Shown piece by piece: positions 23,679 to 34,680 of a stretch of 61,413 nucleotides of DNA. The notes below the pieces were generated by a model. That model had not been told where the DNA came from and made no database searches. It saw only the letters and a list, made by a program, of their open reading frames with translations. Each line of letters opens with the position of its first letter. Position 1 is the stretch's first letter. Made by a program: the position numbers and the translations under genes. The stretch lies in the NCBI GenBank assembly GCA_016293865.1, contig JAEDDG010000009.1:1-61413 (forward strand), given 5' to 3'. The stretch is from Oscillospiraceae bacterium. GTDB taxonomy: Bacteria; Bacillota; Clostridia; Oscillospirales; Oscillospiraceae.

Positions 23679-26519
23679 TTATTGTCCCGGATGTTCTTCA
23701 AAATACTTCTTCAGGAAAATTCCCGTGTAGCTGTCCGGACACTGCGCGATTTCCTCCGGCGTTCCCTCTGCCACAATGGTGCCGCCGCCGTCGCCGCCCT
23801 CCGGTCCCAGGTCGATGATGTGGTCGGCGACCTTGATCACATCCAGGTTGTGTTCAATCACCACAACCGTGCTGCCGCCGTCCGCGAGACGGCCCAGAAC
23901 ATCCAGCAGCCGGTGAACATCCGCCGTGTGCAGGCCGGTGGTGGGTTCATCCAGCACATAAAGCGTGCGCTCCGTGCCGGCCCTGGCCAGCTCCGTCGCC
24001 AGCTTCACCCGCTGGGCTTCGCCGCCGGACAGGGTGGTGGACGACTGGCCCAGACGGATATAACCCAGTCCCACATCCAGAAGCGTCTGAAGCTTGGTAC
24101 AGATTTTCGGCAGGTTCTCAAAAAAGGCATACGCCTCCTCCACCGTCATATCCAGCACTTCCGCAATGTTTCTGCCCTTGTAGCGCACCTCCAGCGTTTC
24201 CCGGTTATAGCGGGCACCCTTGCACACGTCGCAGGGAACGAACACATCCGGCAGAAAATGCATTTCGATTTTAATCAGCCCGTCGCCGCTGCACGCCTCA
24301 CAGCGGCCGCCCTTGACGTTGAATGAAAAACGGCTGGAGCTGTAGCCGCGGCTTTTTGCATCCTGCGTAGCGGCAAAGAGGTCGCGAATATCCGTAAAAA
24401 CGCCGGTATAAGTGGCCGGATTTGACCGCGGCGTACGGCCGATGGGTGACTGATCGATATTGATGACCTTATCCAGCGCCTTCACGCCCTCCAACCGCGC
24501 GAATTTTCCGGGGCGCTGCTTGGAACGGTTCAGCTCCGCAGACAGAGCCTTAAAGAGGATTTCGTTGACAAGCGAGGATTTTCCGCTGCCGGACACACCG
24601 GTCACGCATGTAAATTTCCCCAGCGGAATGCGCACGTCAATGCCCCGCAGGTTGTTCTCCGCCGCGCCGTAAATGGTCAGGAAGTTCCCGTTTCCGGTCC
24701 TGCGCGTTTTCGGCACGGGAATGAACCTGCGCCCGCTGAGATACTGGCCGGTGACAGATTCCGGCACCGCACAGATTTCCTCCGCCGTACCGGCAGCCAC
24801 AATGGCCCCGCCGTGAATGCCGGCGCCGGGCCCCACGTCCACAATATAGTCTGCAGCGCGCATGGTGTCCTCGTCGTGCTCCACCACCAGCAGGGTGTTG
24901 CCCAGATCGCGCAGCCGCCGCAGCGTGGCCAGCAGCTTTTCATTGTCCCGCTGATGCAGCCCGATGCTGGGCTCGTCCAAAATATACAGCACGCCCATCA
25001 GCGATGAGCCGATCTGTGTGGCCAGACGGATGCGCTGGGCCTCGCCGCCGGACAGCGAGCCGGCCGAGCGCGAAAGCGTCAGGTACGAAAGGCCCACGCT
25101 CTGCAGAAAGCCCAGTCTTGCGTTGATCTCCCGGACAATCCGGTCCGCGATGACTGCTTCCTTCCCGGTCAGCCGCAGTCCGCGCATGAATTCCAGCGCA
25201 TCCGTGACAGACAGCGCACAGAAATCCGAAATGCTTTTCCCGCCGACGGTTACGGCCAGAATCTCTTTCTTCAGCCGCTTTCCGCCGCAGGTCGGGCATG
25301 TGTGCTCGGACATATACTGCTCCAGTTCCCAGCGCATGGCCGTGCTCTGCGTCTCGTTATAACGGCGCTGCAGGTTGTTTACAATGCCTTCAAAGGGCTG
25401 CGTCAGCGTACCGCGTCCCCGCTCCCGGTCATAGCGCAGCGTCAGCTTTTCTCCCTTTGTCCCGTAAAGAAGGATGTCAATGATCTCTTTCGGCAGGTCG
25501 CGCAGAGGCGTTGAGAGATCAAAATGAAATTTTTCAGCCAGCGCCTCATAATACATGCGGGCCACTGTATCGTTTTTGACGCTGCCCCAGCCGCTGGCCG
25601 TTATCCCGCCCTGCGCGATGGACAGGCTCATGTTCGGCATCACAAGCGCCGGATCAATCCGCAGCTGCGTGCCCAGGCCCGTGCAGTCCGGGCAGGCGCC
25701 GTAGGGATTGTTGAAGGAAAACATCCGCGGCGTCAGCTCCTCCATGGAAAAGCCGCAGTCGTCACAGGCGTAGTTCTGGGAGAAATGCATTTCCCGCTCC
25801 TCACCGACGATGTCCACTGTGACCAGGCCGCCGGCCAGCCCCAGCGCCGTCTCCAAAGAGTCGGTCAGCCGGCGCTGAACGCCCTCTTTGATGACCAGCC
25901 GGTCCACCACAACTTCAATGGTGTGCTTCTTATTCTTGTCCAGGCGGATTTCCTCCGTCAGGTCATATGTGCTGCCGTCCACCCGGACGCGGACATAGCC
26001 GCTCTTTTTTGCGTCCTCAAAGGTTTTGACGTACTCGCCCTTTCTGGCGCGGACAACCGGCGCCAGAATCTGGATGCGCGTGGCTTCCGGAAGCGCCAGC
26101 ACCTGGTCCACAATCTGGTCCACCGTCTGCTGGCGGATTTCCTTTCCGCAGACCGGGCAGTGCGGCACGCCCACCCTGGCCCACAGAAGACGCAGGTAAT
26201 CGTAAATCTCCGTCACCGTTCCCACAGTGGACCGGGGATTCCGGCTGGTGGTTTTCTGATCAATGGAAATTGCCGGGGAAAGGCCGTCGATGCTGTCCAC
26301 ATCCGGCTTATCCATCTGTCCCAGAAACTGCCGGGCATAGGAGGAAAGGGACTCCACATACCGCCGCTGTCCCTCCGCATAAATCGTATCAAACGCCAGC
26401 GACGACTTGCCGCTGCCGGAAATCCCGGTAATCACCGTGAGCTTGTCACGGGGAATGTCTATATTCACATTTTTCAGGTTGTTTTCCCGCGCGCCGCGGA
26501 TGCTCAGGCACTCTTGCAC
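23679..26519 (-). CDS. uvrA: Excinuclease ABC subunit A
   Basis: 946 residues, normal length. UvrA is the damage-recognition ATPase of nucleotide excision repair. It has two ABC modules, with Walker A G-I-S-G-S-G-K-S-S near the N-terminus and G-V-S-G-S-G-K-S-S in the second half. ABC signatures L-S-G-G-E-A-Q-R are in both halves. Zinc modules are visible as C-P-V-C and C-E-A-C-S-G-D-G. I chose a GTG start at 26519 because it begins the conserved I-R-G-A-R-E-N-N-L-K-N region and an AGGG lies upstream; the longer open frame crosses the promoter. It diverges from radC-uvrB. Confidence 0.97.
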   Translation of the reverse strand: MQECLSIRGARENNLKNVNIDIPRDKLTVITGISGSGKSSLAFDTIYAEGQRRYVESLSSYARQFLGQMDKPDVDSIDGLSPAISIDQKTTSRNPRSTVGTVTEIYDYLRLLWARVGVPHCPVCGKEIRQQTVDQIVDQVLALPEATRIQILAPVVRARKGEYVKTFEDAKKSGYVRVRVDGSTYDLTEEIRLDKNKKHTIEVVVDRLVIKEGVQRRLTDSLETALGLAGGLVTVDIVGEEREMHFSQNYACDDCGFSMEELTPRMFSFNNPYGACPDCTGLGTQLRIDPALVMPNMSLSIAQGGITASGWGSVKNDTVARMYYEALAEKFHFDLSTPLRDLPKEIIDILLYGTKGEKLTLRYDRERGRGTLTQPFEGIVNNLQRRYNETQSTAMRWELEQYMSEHTCPTCGGKRLKKEILAVTVGGKSISDFCALSVTDALEFMRGLRLTGKEAVIADRIVREINARLGFLQSVGLSYLTLSRSAGSLSGGEAQRIRLATQIGSSLMGVLYILDEPSIGLHQRDNEKLLATLRRLRDLGNTLLVVEHDEDTMRAADYIVDVGPGAGIHGGAIVAAGTAEEICAVPESVTGQYLSGRRFIPVPKTRRTGNGNFLTIYGAAENNLRGIDVRIPLGKFTCVTGVSGSGKSSLVNEILFKALSAELNRSKQRPGKFARLEGVKALDKVINIDQSPIGRTPRSNPATYTGVFTDIRDLFAATQDAKSRGYSSSRFSFNVKGGRCEACSGDGLIKIEMHFLPDVFVPCDVCKGARYNRETLEVRYKGRNIAEVLDMTVEEAYAFFENLPKICTKLQTLLDVGLGYIRLGQSSTTLSGGEAQRVKLATELARAGTERTLYVLDEPTTGLHTADVHRLLDVLGRLADGGSTVVVIEHNLDVIKVADHIIDLGPEGGDGGGTIVAEGTPEEIAQCPDSYTGIFLKKYFEEHPGQ

Positions 26520-26616
26520 ACCTTTTCCCTCGCTTCGGTTTTCTGTCTGCGGACCGGTTCGGGCCCGCAAAACAGCCAAACGCCGCATATTCCGCGTCAG
26601 AATGACTGCATTTGTT

Positions 26617-26645
26617 ATTATAGCCTGTTTTCCCGCATCGTGCAA
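26617..26645 (-). promoter_or_regulatory. uvrA promoter
   Basis: On the minus strand TTGCAC (26640-26645), 17 bases, TATAAT (26617-26622). Confidence 0.75.
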
Positions 26646-26652
26646 CAGGAAT

Positions 26653-26666
26653 AGAACATATGTTTT
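26653..26666. promoter_or_regulatory. LexA (SOS) box
   Basis: AGAACATATGTTTT has the GAAC-N4-GTT core of the Gram-positive LexA/DinR operator with one imperfect end. It lies 8 bases upstream of the uvrA -35 hexamer and 44 bases from the radC-uvrB -35, so it could control uvrA and possibly both directions. The rest of this 309-base gap (26520-26828) holds only promoters and a small GC hairpin near 26782. Confidence 0.65.
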
Positions 26667-26709
26667 ATTGCCGCTGGCAGAAAATTCCGTCTTCCTCCCG
26701 CCGCCTGCG

Positions 26710-26738
26710 TTGAACAGCGGCGGCAATCGTGTTATACT
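26710..26738 (+). promoter_or_regulatory. radC-uvrB promoter
   Basis: TTGAAC (26710-26715), 17 bases, TATACT (26733-26738), about 90 bases before radC. Confidence 0.7.
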
Positions 26739-26828
26739 GATAAAAACAATGCAGAGCATCTCCTGAACGGCCGGCCATTTCCCGGCGCATTCCGCGCCGG
26801 AACACTGTCAAGGCGGAGGAACATCAGC

Positions 26829-27500
26829 ATGGGCATTCACGACGGGCACCGGGAACGCATGCGGCAGCGCGCCGCAGAACACGGTCTGGAGGGCTTCAGC
26901 GACCTCAATGCGCTGGAGCTGCTTCTCTATTACGTCGTGCCCAGGAGCGACACAAATCCGCTGGCGCACCGCCTGCTGGACCGCTTCGGCAGCTTTGCCG
27001 CCGTGCTTGACGCAGCGCCCGACGTTCTGCAGCAGGTGCAGGGCGTCGGTGAAAATGTGGCGCTTTTCCTGCATCTGATTCCGCAGTTCAGCCGCCGCTA
27101 TGAGATTTCCCGGACCGATATGGACATGATTCTGGACTCGCCGGAAAAAGCCGGCGCGTTCCTTCTGCCGCGCTTCTGCGGCGCTGTCAATGAAATGGTC
27201 TACATTCTCTGCCTGGACGCACGCAAAAAGCTTCTGTGCTGCCGCAAGCTCAGCGAAGGCACGCTCAGCAGCGCGGCGGTCAGCCTGCGCAGCATTGTCC
27301 ACACGGCGCTGTCGGCCAACGCATCCTCGGTGATTCTGGCCCACAACCACGCCGGCGGCTTTGCCCTGCCAAGCCGGGATGATATTTCCTCCACCCGCCG
27401 GATCCGTGACGCGCTGGAGTCTGTGGACGTGTCGCTGGCCGATCACCTGATTGTGGCGGAAAACGACTTTGTCTCCCTGCGGCAGAGCGGACTTATGTAA
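26829..27500 (+). CDS. radC: RadC family protein (JAB1/MPN domain)
   Basis: 223 residues. A helix-hairpin-helix-like N-terminal part (about 20-85, with G-V-G-E-N-V) precedes a JAB1/MPN metalloprotease-like domain. The JAMM pattern H-N-H followed ten residues later by D is intact, but the usual H-N-H-P-S-G is H-N-H-A-G-G here. The name reflects an old radiation-repair phenotype; the true activity of the family is unsettled. The gene lies between uvrA and uvrB and close to a LexA box, which supports a link to DNA damage. Confidence 0.88.
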   Translation: MGIHDGHRERMRQRAAEHGLEGFSDLNALELLLYYVVPRSDTNPLAHRLLDRFGSFAAVLDAAPDVLQQVQGVGENVALFLHLIPQFSRRYEISRTDMDMILDSPEKAGAFLLPRFCGAVNEMVYILCLDARKKLLCCRKLSEGTLSSAAVSLRSIVHTALSANASSVILAHNHAGGFALPSRDDISSTRRIRDALESVDVSLADHLIVAENDFVSLRQSGLM

Positions 27501-27520
27501 TTGTCTGAAGGAGCTTTCAT

Positions 27521-29494
<1,974 letters not shown>

Positions 29495-29541
29495 GAAACC
29501 GAAACGCTGCTTGGTGCCTTTCCCGGCTCCGGAGGAACAAC

Positions 29542-30030
29542 GTGGGATTTGTCGATTTTTTGGAAAGCTTTATACACGACGGGATGCTGGTGACATTCCT
29601 TGTGGCCATGACGCCTGTGCTTGAGCTGCGCGGCGCCATTCCGGTGGGCACCGCCCTGGGACTGAGCCCCATGCAGGCCATGCTGGTGTCCGTCCTGGGC
29701 AACCTTGTGCCGGTACCGTTTATCGTTCTCTTTATCCGGCGGGTCTTTGACTGGATGAAGCGCCGCATACCGCGGCTGCGCGGTCTTGTTTCCAGACTGG
29801 AGCGGAAGGCGGAGTCCAAGCGGGAACTGATCCACCGGTGGCAGCTGCTGGGTCTTTTTGTCCTTGTGGCCATCCCGCTGCCCGGCACCGGCGCCTGGAC
29901 AGGCGCGCTGGTGGCCGCCCTGCTCAACATCCGGCTGAAGCACGCATTTCCCGCCATTGCCGCCGGCGTTGTCGTCGCCGGTGTGGTCGTATCCCTTCTG
30001 ACTGTCGGTGTGACCGGCCTTTTTGCCTGA
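29542..30030 (+). CDS. Small multi-drug export family membrane protein (COG2426)
   Basis: A 162-residue membrane protein with about four helices. Family marks are T-P-V-L-E-L-R-G-A-I-P near residue 30 and A-I-P-L-P-G-T-G-A-W-T-G-A in the third helix region. The name comes from old annotation (Pfam Sm_multidrug_ex); transport has not been firmly shown for the family. The GTG start has GGAGG 6 bases upstream. It follows uvrB on the same strand. Confidence 0.85.
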   Translation: MGFVDFLESFIHDGMLVTFLVAMTPVLELRGAIPVGTALGLSPMQAMLVSVLGNLVPVPFIVLFIRRVFDWMKRRIPRLRGLVSRLERKAESKRELIHRWQLLGLFVLVAIPLPGTGAWTGALVAALLNIRLKHAFPAIAAGVVVAGVVVSLLTVGVTGLFA

Positions 30031-30078
30031 CACCGTTCCGCGCCGCCCCGCATAGACTGATTATGAGGGGGTGGCATT

Positions 30079-30408
30079 ATGCAAGTTTGGGAAATCCTCG
30101 CAGCCGCCGCACTGTGCTGTGCCGTTTTCTGTCTGATCTATGCGGCGAAGAAGAAGCTTCTGCTGCCGAAAACCGGCTGCTGCGGCGTCACGGTCACCGC
30201 AACTGTCCGGGCCTCCGGCCGCGCGCCCTGCCTGGAGCAGACGGTCAACGGACTAGTCTGGCTGCGTCAGGGCGGAATGGATATGGATATTGTAATCGAA
30301 GACGCAGGACTCGTTCCCCAGCAGCGGCAGCTGGCCGAGATTCTTGCCCGTGAAAAAGATGTGTCACTGACCCGGGTACAGCCGGAGCAAACGGACCCCG
30401 GGCGTTAG
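30079..30408 (+). CDS. Hypothetical single-pass membrane-anchored protein
   Basis: A 109-residue protein I do not recognise. A transmembrane helix at about 5-23 is followed by a lysine cluster (K-K-K), predicting a cytoplasmic C-terminus. The soluble part has C-C-G, then a beta-rich stretch containing Q-T-V-N-G-L and M-D-M-D-I-V-I-E-D-A-G, then a helix with Q-R-Q-L-A-E-I-L. GAGGGGG lies about 8 bases before the ATG, and codon use matches the neighbours, so it is a real gene. It lies between the COG2426 gene and recD2. Confidence 0.75.
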   Translation: MQVWEILAAAALCCAVFCLIYAAKKKLLLPKTGCCGVTVTATVRASGRAPCLEQTVNGLVWLRQGGMDMDIVIEDAGLVPQQRQLAEILAREKDVSLTRVQPEQTDPGR

Positions 30409-30458
30409 TTTATCGTATTCCGCTTATACATACTTACATATGATGAGAGGCCGATCGG

Positions 30459-32675
30459 ATGGAAACCGCAGCGCAGCAGAACATACAGCTTTCAGGAGAA
30501 GTCGCAGCCGTTATTTACCGCAACGGTGAAAACGGCTATGTCGTGCTGCGCCTGCGCACGCCGCAGGAGGGCGTTGTCACCGTGACCGGCTGCATTCCCG
30601 GCGCGTCGCCGGGCGAGCAGCTGCTGCTGACCGGCAGCTGGACCACGCACCCGTCCTATGGCCCGCAGTTTTCCGCCCGGACGGCGGAGCGCGCGATGCC
30701 GGAGAGCGCCGCAGCCATCTATGCCTTTCTTTCCGCCGGTTCCGTCAAAGGCATCGGCCCGACTCTGGCCAAAGGCATTGTGGACGCCTTCGGATCACAG
30801 GCGCTGGAAGTCATGGAGACCGAGCCTGAAAAGCTGGCCCAGATCCGCGGCATTTCACCGCGGCGCGCCGCCGAAATCGGCGCCGCCTTCGCCCGGCAGG
30901 CCGGCCTGCGGCGTCTGATGGAATTTCTGGGGGCGGCCGGAATCGGCCCCCGGGTCGCTGTCCGGCTGTACCGGTGCTATGGCTCCGAAGCAAGACCAGC
31001 CGTGGAGGACAACCCTTATCTGATCACTGACGACTTTTTCGGCGCCGATTTTGCCGCGGCAGACGAGCTGGCGCTGCGCCTGGGCTTTGAAGCGGACTCG
31101 CCTGTCCGGGTTGAAGCGGCCGTTCTGTTTGAGCTGCGGCACAATCTGAACAACGGCCACACATTCCTGCCCCAGGACAAGCTGGCGGCCGCCGTCTGCC
31201 AGCTGATCGGCATTGACAGCTCTCTGGCCATGGACGCGCTGGACACGCTGGAGGAATGCGGCAGCATCGTCCGCTGTGAAATTGCCGGACTCACCGCCTG
31301 TTATCTGGACACCATATACGACGCTGAGTGCAGTGTTGCCCGGCGGCTCCTGGAAATGGCCGCTTTCCCTTACGAAAAACTTCCCGGCGGGCTGGCCGCA
31401 GCCATCGGCCATGACTGCGGGCTTGAATTCGCCGGCGCGCAGAAGCAGGCGGTGGAGCTGGCAGGCGCCAGCGGCATTCTCGTGCTGACCGGCGGCCCCG
31501 GCACAGGAAAAACCACCACTGTCCGCGGAATCCTGGGCCTTTTTGACAAGATCGGACTGGAGACCGTCCTGGCCGCGCCCACAGGGAAAGCCGCCAAACG
31601 TCTCAGTGAAGTCACCGGCAGGGAAGCCAAAACCATCCACCGGCTTCTGGGGGCCGGCTGGTCTGAAGAGGCGGGCGGCGAAACCGTGTTTGAGCGCTGC
31701 GCGTCCGACCCGCTGGACTGCGACGCTGTGATTCTCGACGAGTCCAGCATGGTGGATATCCGGCTGATGGATGCGCTCCTGCAGGCGCTGCGGCCCGGCT
31801 GCCGTCTCGTCATGGTGGGAGACGCAGACCAGCTGCCCAGCGTCGGTCCGGGAAATGTATTCTCCGACATCATCCGCTCCGGCGCTGTTCCCGTCATCCG
31901 GCTGACCGAGGTCTTCCGGCAGGCGCAGGCGAGCGCCATTGTCAAAAACGCCCACCGCATCGATCAGGGGCTGATGCCGCAGGTGGAGCAAGGCGGAGAT
32001 TTCTTCATTCTCAGCCGGCAGACCGCGGAAAAAACCGCCGAAACCATCGCGCAGCTGTGCGCCGTGCGCCTGCCAAAGAACATGGGCATCGACCCCAGCC
32101 AGATTCAGGTGCTCTCTCCCACCCGGAAGCACGCTTCCGGCACCGGCAGTCTGAACCGGATTCTGCGGGAGGCCGTCAACCCCCCGGCAGACGGAAAAAC
32201 GGAAATCGCCGCCGGCGAGACGCTTTTCCGCACCGGCGACCGCGTTATGCAGATCCGGAACAACTATGATATCCTATGGAAAAACGCCGACAGAACCGAG
32301 GCCGGCTGCGGGATCTTCAACGGAGACACGGGCCTGATCACTTCCATTGACCATGTCAGGGAGGTCGTCACCGTGGATTTTGACGGCCGGCTGGCTGATT
32401 ATACCTTTGACATGCTCTGTGAGCTGGAGCCCGCCTTTGCCATCACGGTCCACAAGGCCCAGGGCAGCGAATACCGCGCGGTGATTCTCGCGGCTGCGTC
32501 GGGCGCGCCCGTGCTTCTGACGCGCAGCGTCCTGTATACGGCGGTCACCCGCGCCAGAGATCTGCTGATCATCGTGGGCGAGCCGTCCGTACTTGAAAAA
32601 ATGGTCTCTGACGACCGGCGGCAGCGCCGGTATTCCGGGCTGAAGACCCGGCTGTGCGCCTATGCGGAACAATAA
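30459..32675 (+). CDS. recD2: RecD2 DNA helicase
   Basis: 738 residues, the RecD-like 5'-3' SF1B helicase found in bacteria without RecBC context. It has an N-terminal OB-type region, a helix-hairpin-helix part (about 90-150, with I-R-G-I-S-P-R-R-A-A-E-I), then the helicase core with Walker A G-G-P-G-T-G-K-T-T-T and motif II D-E-S-S-M-V-D. Motif III is G-D-A-D-Q-L-P-S-V-G-P, and the C-terminal A-I-T-V-H-K-A-Q-G-S-E-Y is motif V/VI. No recB or recC is nearby. It overlaps comFC by 14 bases. Confidence 0.96.
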   Translation: METAAQQNIQLSGEVAAVIYRNGENGYVVLRLRTPQEGVVTVTGCIPGASPGEQLLLTGSWTTHPSYGPQFSARTAERAMPESAAAIYAFLSAGSVKGIGPTLAKGIVDAFGSQALEVMETEPEKLAQIRGISPRRAAEIGAAFARQAGLRRLMEFLGAAGIGPRVAVRLYRCYGSEARPAVEDNPYLITDDFFGADFAAADELALRLGFEADSPVRVEAAVLFELRHNLNNGHTFLPQDKLAAAVCQLIGIDSSLAMDALDTLEECGSIVRCEIAGLTACYLDTIYDAECSVARRLLEMAAFPYEKLPGGLAAAIGHDCGLEFAGAQKQAVELAGASGILVLTGGPGTGKTTTVRGILGLFDKIGLETVLAAPTGKAAKRLSEVTGREAKTIHRLLGAGWSEEAGGETVFERCASDPLDCDAVILDESSMVDIRLMDALLQALRPGCRLVMVGDADQLPSVGPGNVFSDIIRSGAVPVIRLTEVFRQAQASAIVKNAHRIDQGLMPQVEQGGDFFILSRQTAEKTAETIAQLCAVRLPKNMGIDPSQIQVLSPTRKHASGTGSLNRILREAVNPPADGKTEIAAGETLFRTGDRVMQIRNNYDILWKNADRTEAGCGIFNGDTGLITSIDHVREVVTVDFDGRLADYTFDMLCELEPAFAITVHKAQGSEYRAVILAAASGAPVLLTRSVLYTAVTRARDLLIIVGEPSVLEKMVSDDRRQRRYSGLKTRLCAYAEQ

Positions 32676-33342
32676 CGCGTCCCGCCGCACGCTGAAGGCG
32701 CGGATTCTGGACCTGCTTTTTCCGCCCCGGTGCATTCTCTGTCAGAACCTGCTGCAGACGCCGGCGCCTGTGCGCATCTGTCCCGCGTGCCAGACGCGGT
32801 ACGCCCCCGGCACGCGCGTTCTGCATCCGTCCGGCGGCACATTTTTCAGCGGCTGCATCGCGGCGCTTCCATACGCCGGAGACGTGCGCAGCGCCATTCA
32901 CCGCTTCAAATTCGGCGGAAAAGCCGCCTATGCAGACACTTTCGGGCTGTGGCTGGCCGCCTGCATCCGCGCCGGCTTTCCCGGCGCATCCTTTGTCATA
33001 ACCTGGGCGCCGGTCAGCCGCAGACGGCTGCGCAAGCGCGGGTATGACCAGTCCCGCCTGCTGGCCGAGGCCGCGGCCAGGGCGCTGGGCATGCCCTGTA
33101 TCCGGCTGCTGGATAAAACAGCGGACACGCCGCCCCAGTCCGGTCTGAAGGATCCGGCCCGCAGGCGGGCCAATGTGGCCGGCGTTTATGCCGCCGCTGC
33201 CGGCGCGCCCATCGCCGGCGCCCGGATTCTGGTGATTGACGATGTGTTCACGACCGGCGCGACATTGTCCGAGTGCGCGCGCACGCTGCTGATGGCCGGC
33301 GCGGAACGTGTGGACTGCGCCGTTTTAACGGCGAAAATCTGA
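32662..33342 (+). CDS. comFC: ComF family protein (phosphoribosyltransferase-like)
   Basis: 226 residues. The N-terminal zinc-finger-like C-x2-C pairs (C-I-L-C, C-P-A-C) and the C-terminal PRTase signature V-I-D-D-V-F-T-T-G-A-T match ComFC, which Bacillus needs for natural transformation. Many non-competent bacteria also carry it. It overlaps the end of recD2, an arrangement fitting DNA uptake or repair. comFA is absent from the window. Confidence 0.92.
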   Translation: MRNNNASRRTLKARILDLLFPPRCILCQNLLQTPAPVRICPACQTRYAPGTRVLHPSGGTFFSGCIAALPYAGDVRSAIHRFKFGGKAAYADTFGLWLAACIRAGFPGASFVITWAPVSRRRLRKRGYDQSRLLAEAAARALGMPCIRLLDKTADTPPQSGLKDPARRRANVAGVYAAAAGAPIAGARILVIDDVFTTGATLSECARTLLMAGAERVDCAVLTAKI

Positions 33343-33383
33343 TCATCTGCGCGCCGGGGCTTTTATTTCCCCGGGAATTGGAT

Positions 33384-33389
33384 TATAAT
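33384..33389 (+). promoter_or_regulatory. Possible -10 element upstream of mreB/mbl
   Basis: TATAAT about 100 bases before the mreB start. The -35 region (33361-33366, TTTTAT) is poor, so the assignment is weak. Confidence 0.35.
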
Positions 33390-33491
33390 ACAAACAGTTT
33401 ACGGATATGAATGTTCCCGCCGTTTGTCTGCGCCGTTCCGGCCGGCAGTTTTGCCAGACCGCGCGCAGTCCGGCATATACGGAGGAAAACT

Positions 33492-34523
33492 ATGCTTTTC
33501 GGAAGAGATATCGGTATTGATCTCGGCACGGCCACCGTGCTGGTCTGCCTGCGGCACAAGGGCGTCGTCACGCGCGAGCCCTCCGTTGTGGCCATGGACC
33601 GGAACACCGGCCGTCTGCTGACCGTGGGTGCAGCTGCGCAGCGGATGCTGGGCCGGACGCCCGGCAACATCGCGGCCATCCACCCCATGCACGACGGCGT
33701 GATCTCCGACTATGATATGACGCAGCGGCTGCTCAAGGAGCTGATCCGCAAGGTGTCGTCCTTCAGCCTGCTGAAGCCGCGCATCGTCGTGTCCGTCCCC
33801 TCCGGCATTACGGAAGTGGAGGAGCGCGCCGTCATTGAGGCCGGCCTGCAGGCCGGCGCACGCAAGGTTTATCTTGTGGAGGAGCCTGTGGTGGCCGCCA
33901 TCGGCGCGGGTCTGGACATTGCCAAGCCTGAAGGCCACTTTGTTGTGGATATCGGCGCAGGTACGACGGACGCCGCCGTGATTTCCCTGTCCGGCGTTGT
34001 ACAGACGGCATCCATCAAGGTGGCGGGCGACACATTCAACAGCGCCATCATCAAATACATCCGCCGGCATCACAACGTCCTCATCGGCGACGCCACAGCG
34101 GAGGAGCTCAAGCGCACCATCGGCTGCGTATTTCCCCGGCCGGAAACCTCTTTTCTGGAGGTCAAGGGTCGCTGCCTGATGACCGGCCTGCCCCGGCTTG
34201 TGACCATCAGCTCCTCAGACATGATCGAGGCCTTCGATGAAACCAGCCAGCGGATTCTGGACGCCATCCACGCCGTGCTGGAGGAAACGCCGCCGGAGCT
34301 GGTGGGAGACATCTCTGAAAACGGTATTGTCCTCACGGGCGGCGGAAGCCTTCTGTACGGCTTTGACAAGCTGGTGGAAAACTCCACCGGCATCCGCACC
34401 CGCGTGGCGGACGACGCCGAGCTGTGTGTGGCTTACGGCATCACAAAGAGCCTGGAGTGGGTCAACGACATGCAGGACGGCACGCTGAACCTTTTCCGCC
34501 GCCGGCAGCTGATGCAGCAGTAA
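33492..34523 (+). CDS. mreB: MreB/Mbl family rod-shape protein
   Basis: 343 residues of the bacterial actin family, forming membrane-bound filaments that direct cell wall elongation. Phosphate-1 D-I-G-I-D-L-G-T-A, phosphate-2 D-I-G-A-G-T-T-D and the adenosine motif L-T-G-G-G-S-L-L are intact. The ATG at 33492 has GGAGG 6 bases upstream; the reading frame open from 33411 adds a non-homologous lead. No mreC/mreD follows, so it is more like Mbl, which Bacillus encodes near spoIIQ; here a spoIIQ-like gene is the convergent neighbour. Confidence 0.94.
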   Translation: MLFGRDIGIDLGTATVLVCLRHKGVVTREPSVVAMDRNTGRLLTVGAAAQRMLGRTPGNIAAIHPMHDGVISDYDMTQRLLKELIRKVSSFSLLKPRIVVSVPSGITEVEERAVIEAGLQAGARKVYLVEEPVVAAIGAGLDIAKPEGHFVVDIGAGTTDAAVISLSGVVQTASIKVAGDTFNSAIIKYIRRHHNVLIGDATAEELKRTIGCVFPRPETSFLEVKGRCLMTGLPRLVTISSSDMIEAFDETSQRILDAIHAVLEETPPELVGDISENGIVLTGGGSLLYGFDKLVENSTGIRTRVADDAELCVAYGITKSLEWVNDMQDGTLNLFRRRQLMQQ

Positions 34524-34545
34524 CAGAAAAACATCCGACAATCTG

Positions 34546-34576
34546 AAGGCGGCGGCCCGGCGGGCCGCCGCCTTTC
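34546..34576 (+). terminator. Intrinsic terminator of mreB/mbl
   Basis: A 13-bp GC-rich stem (34546-34558 with 34562-34574) with a 3-base loop and a short T-run. Confidence 0.8.
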
Positions 34577-34613
34577 TGCATATATCCGCCGTCGCACAGT
34601 ACGGAAAAGCAGC

Positions 34614-34650
34614 GGAAAGCCCGCAGGCTGGCTGCCTGCGGGCTTTCCTT
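34614..34650 (-). terminator. Intrinsic terminator of the spoIIQ-like gene
   Basis: A perfect 15-bp stem (34614-34628 with 34634-34648) with a TGGCT loop, beyond the minus-strand gene's stop. Confidence 0.82.
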
Positions 34651-34680
34651 TATGATTCAGACACGGGGAGATGCGTCTTC

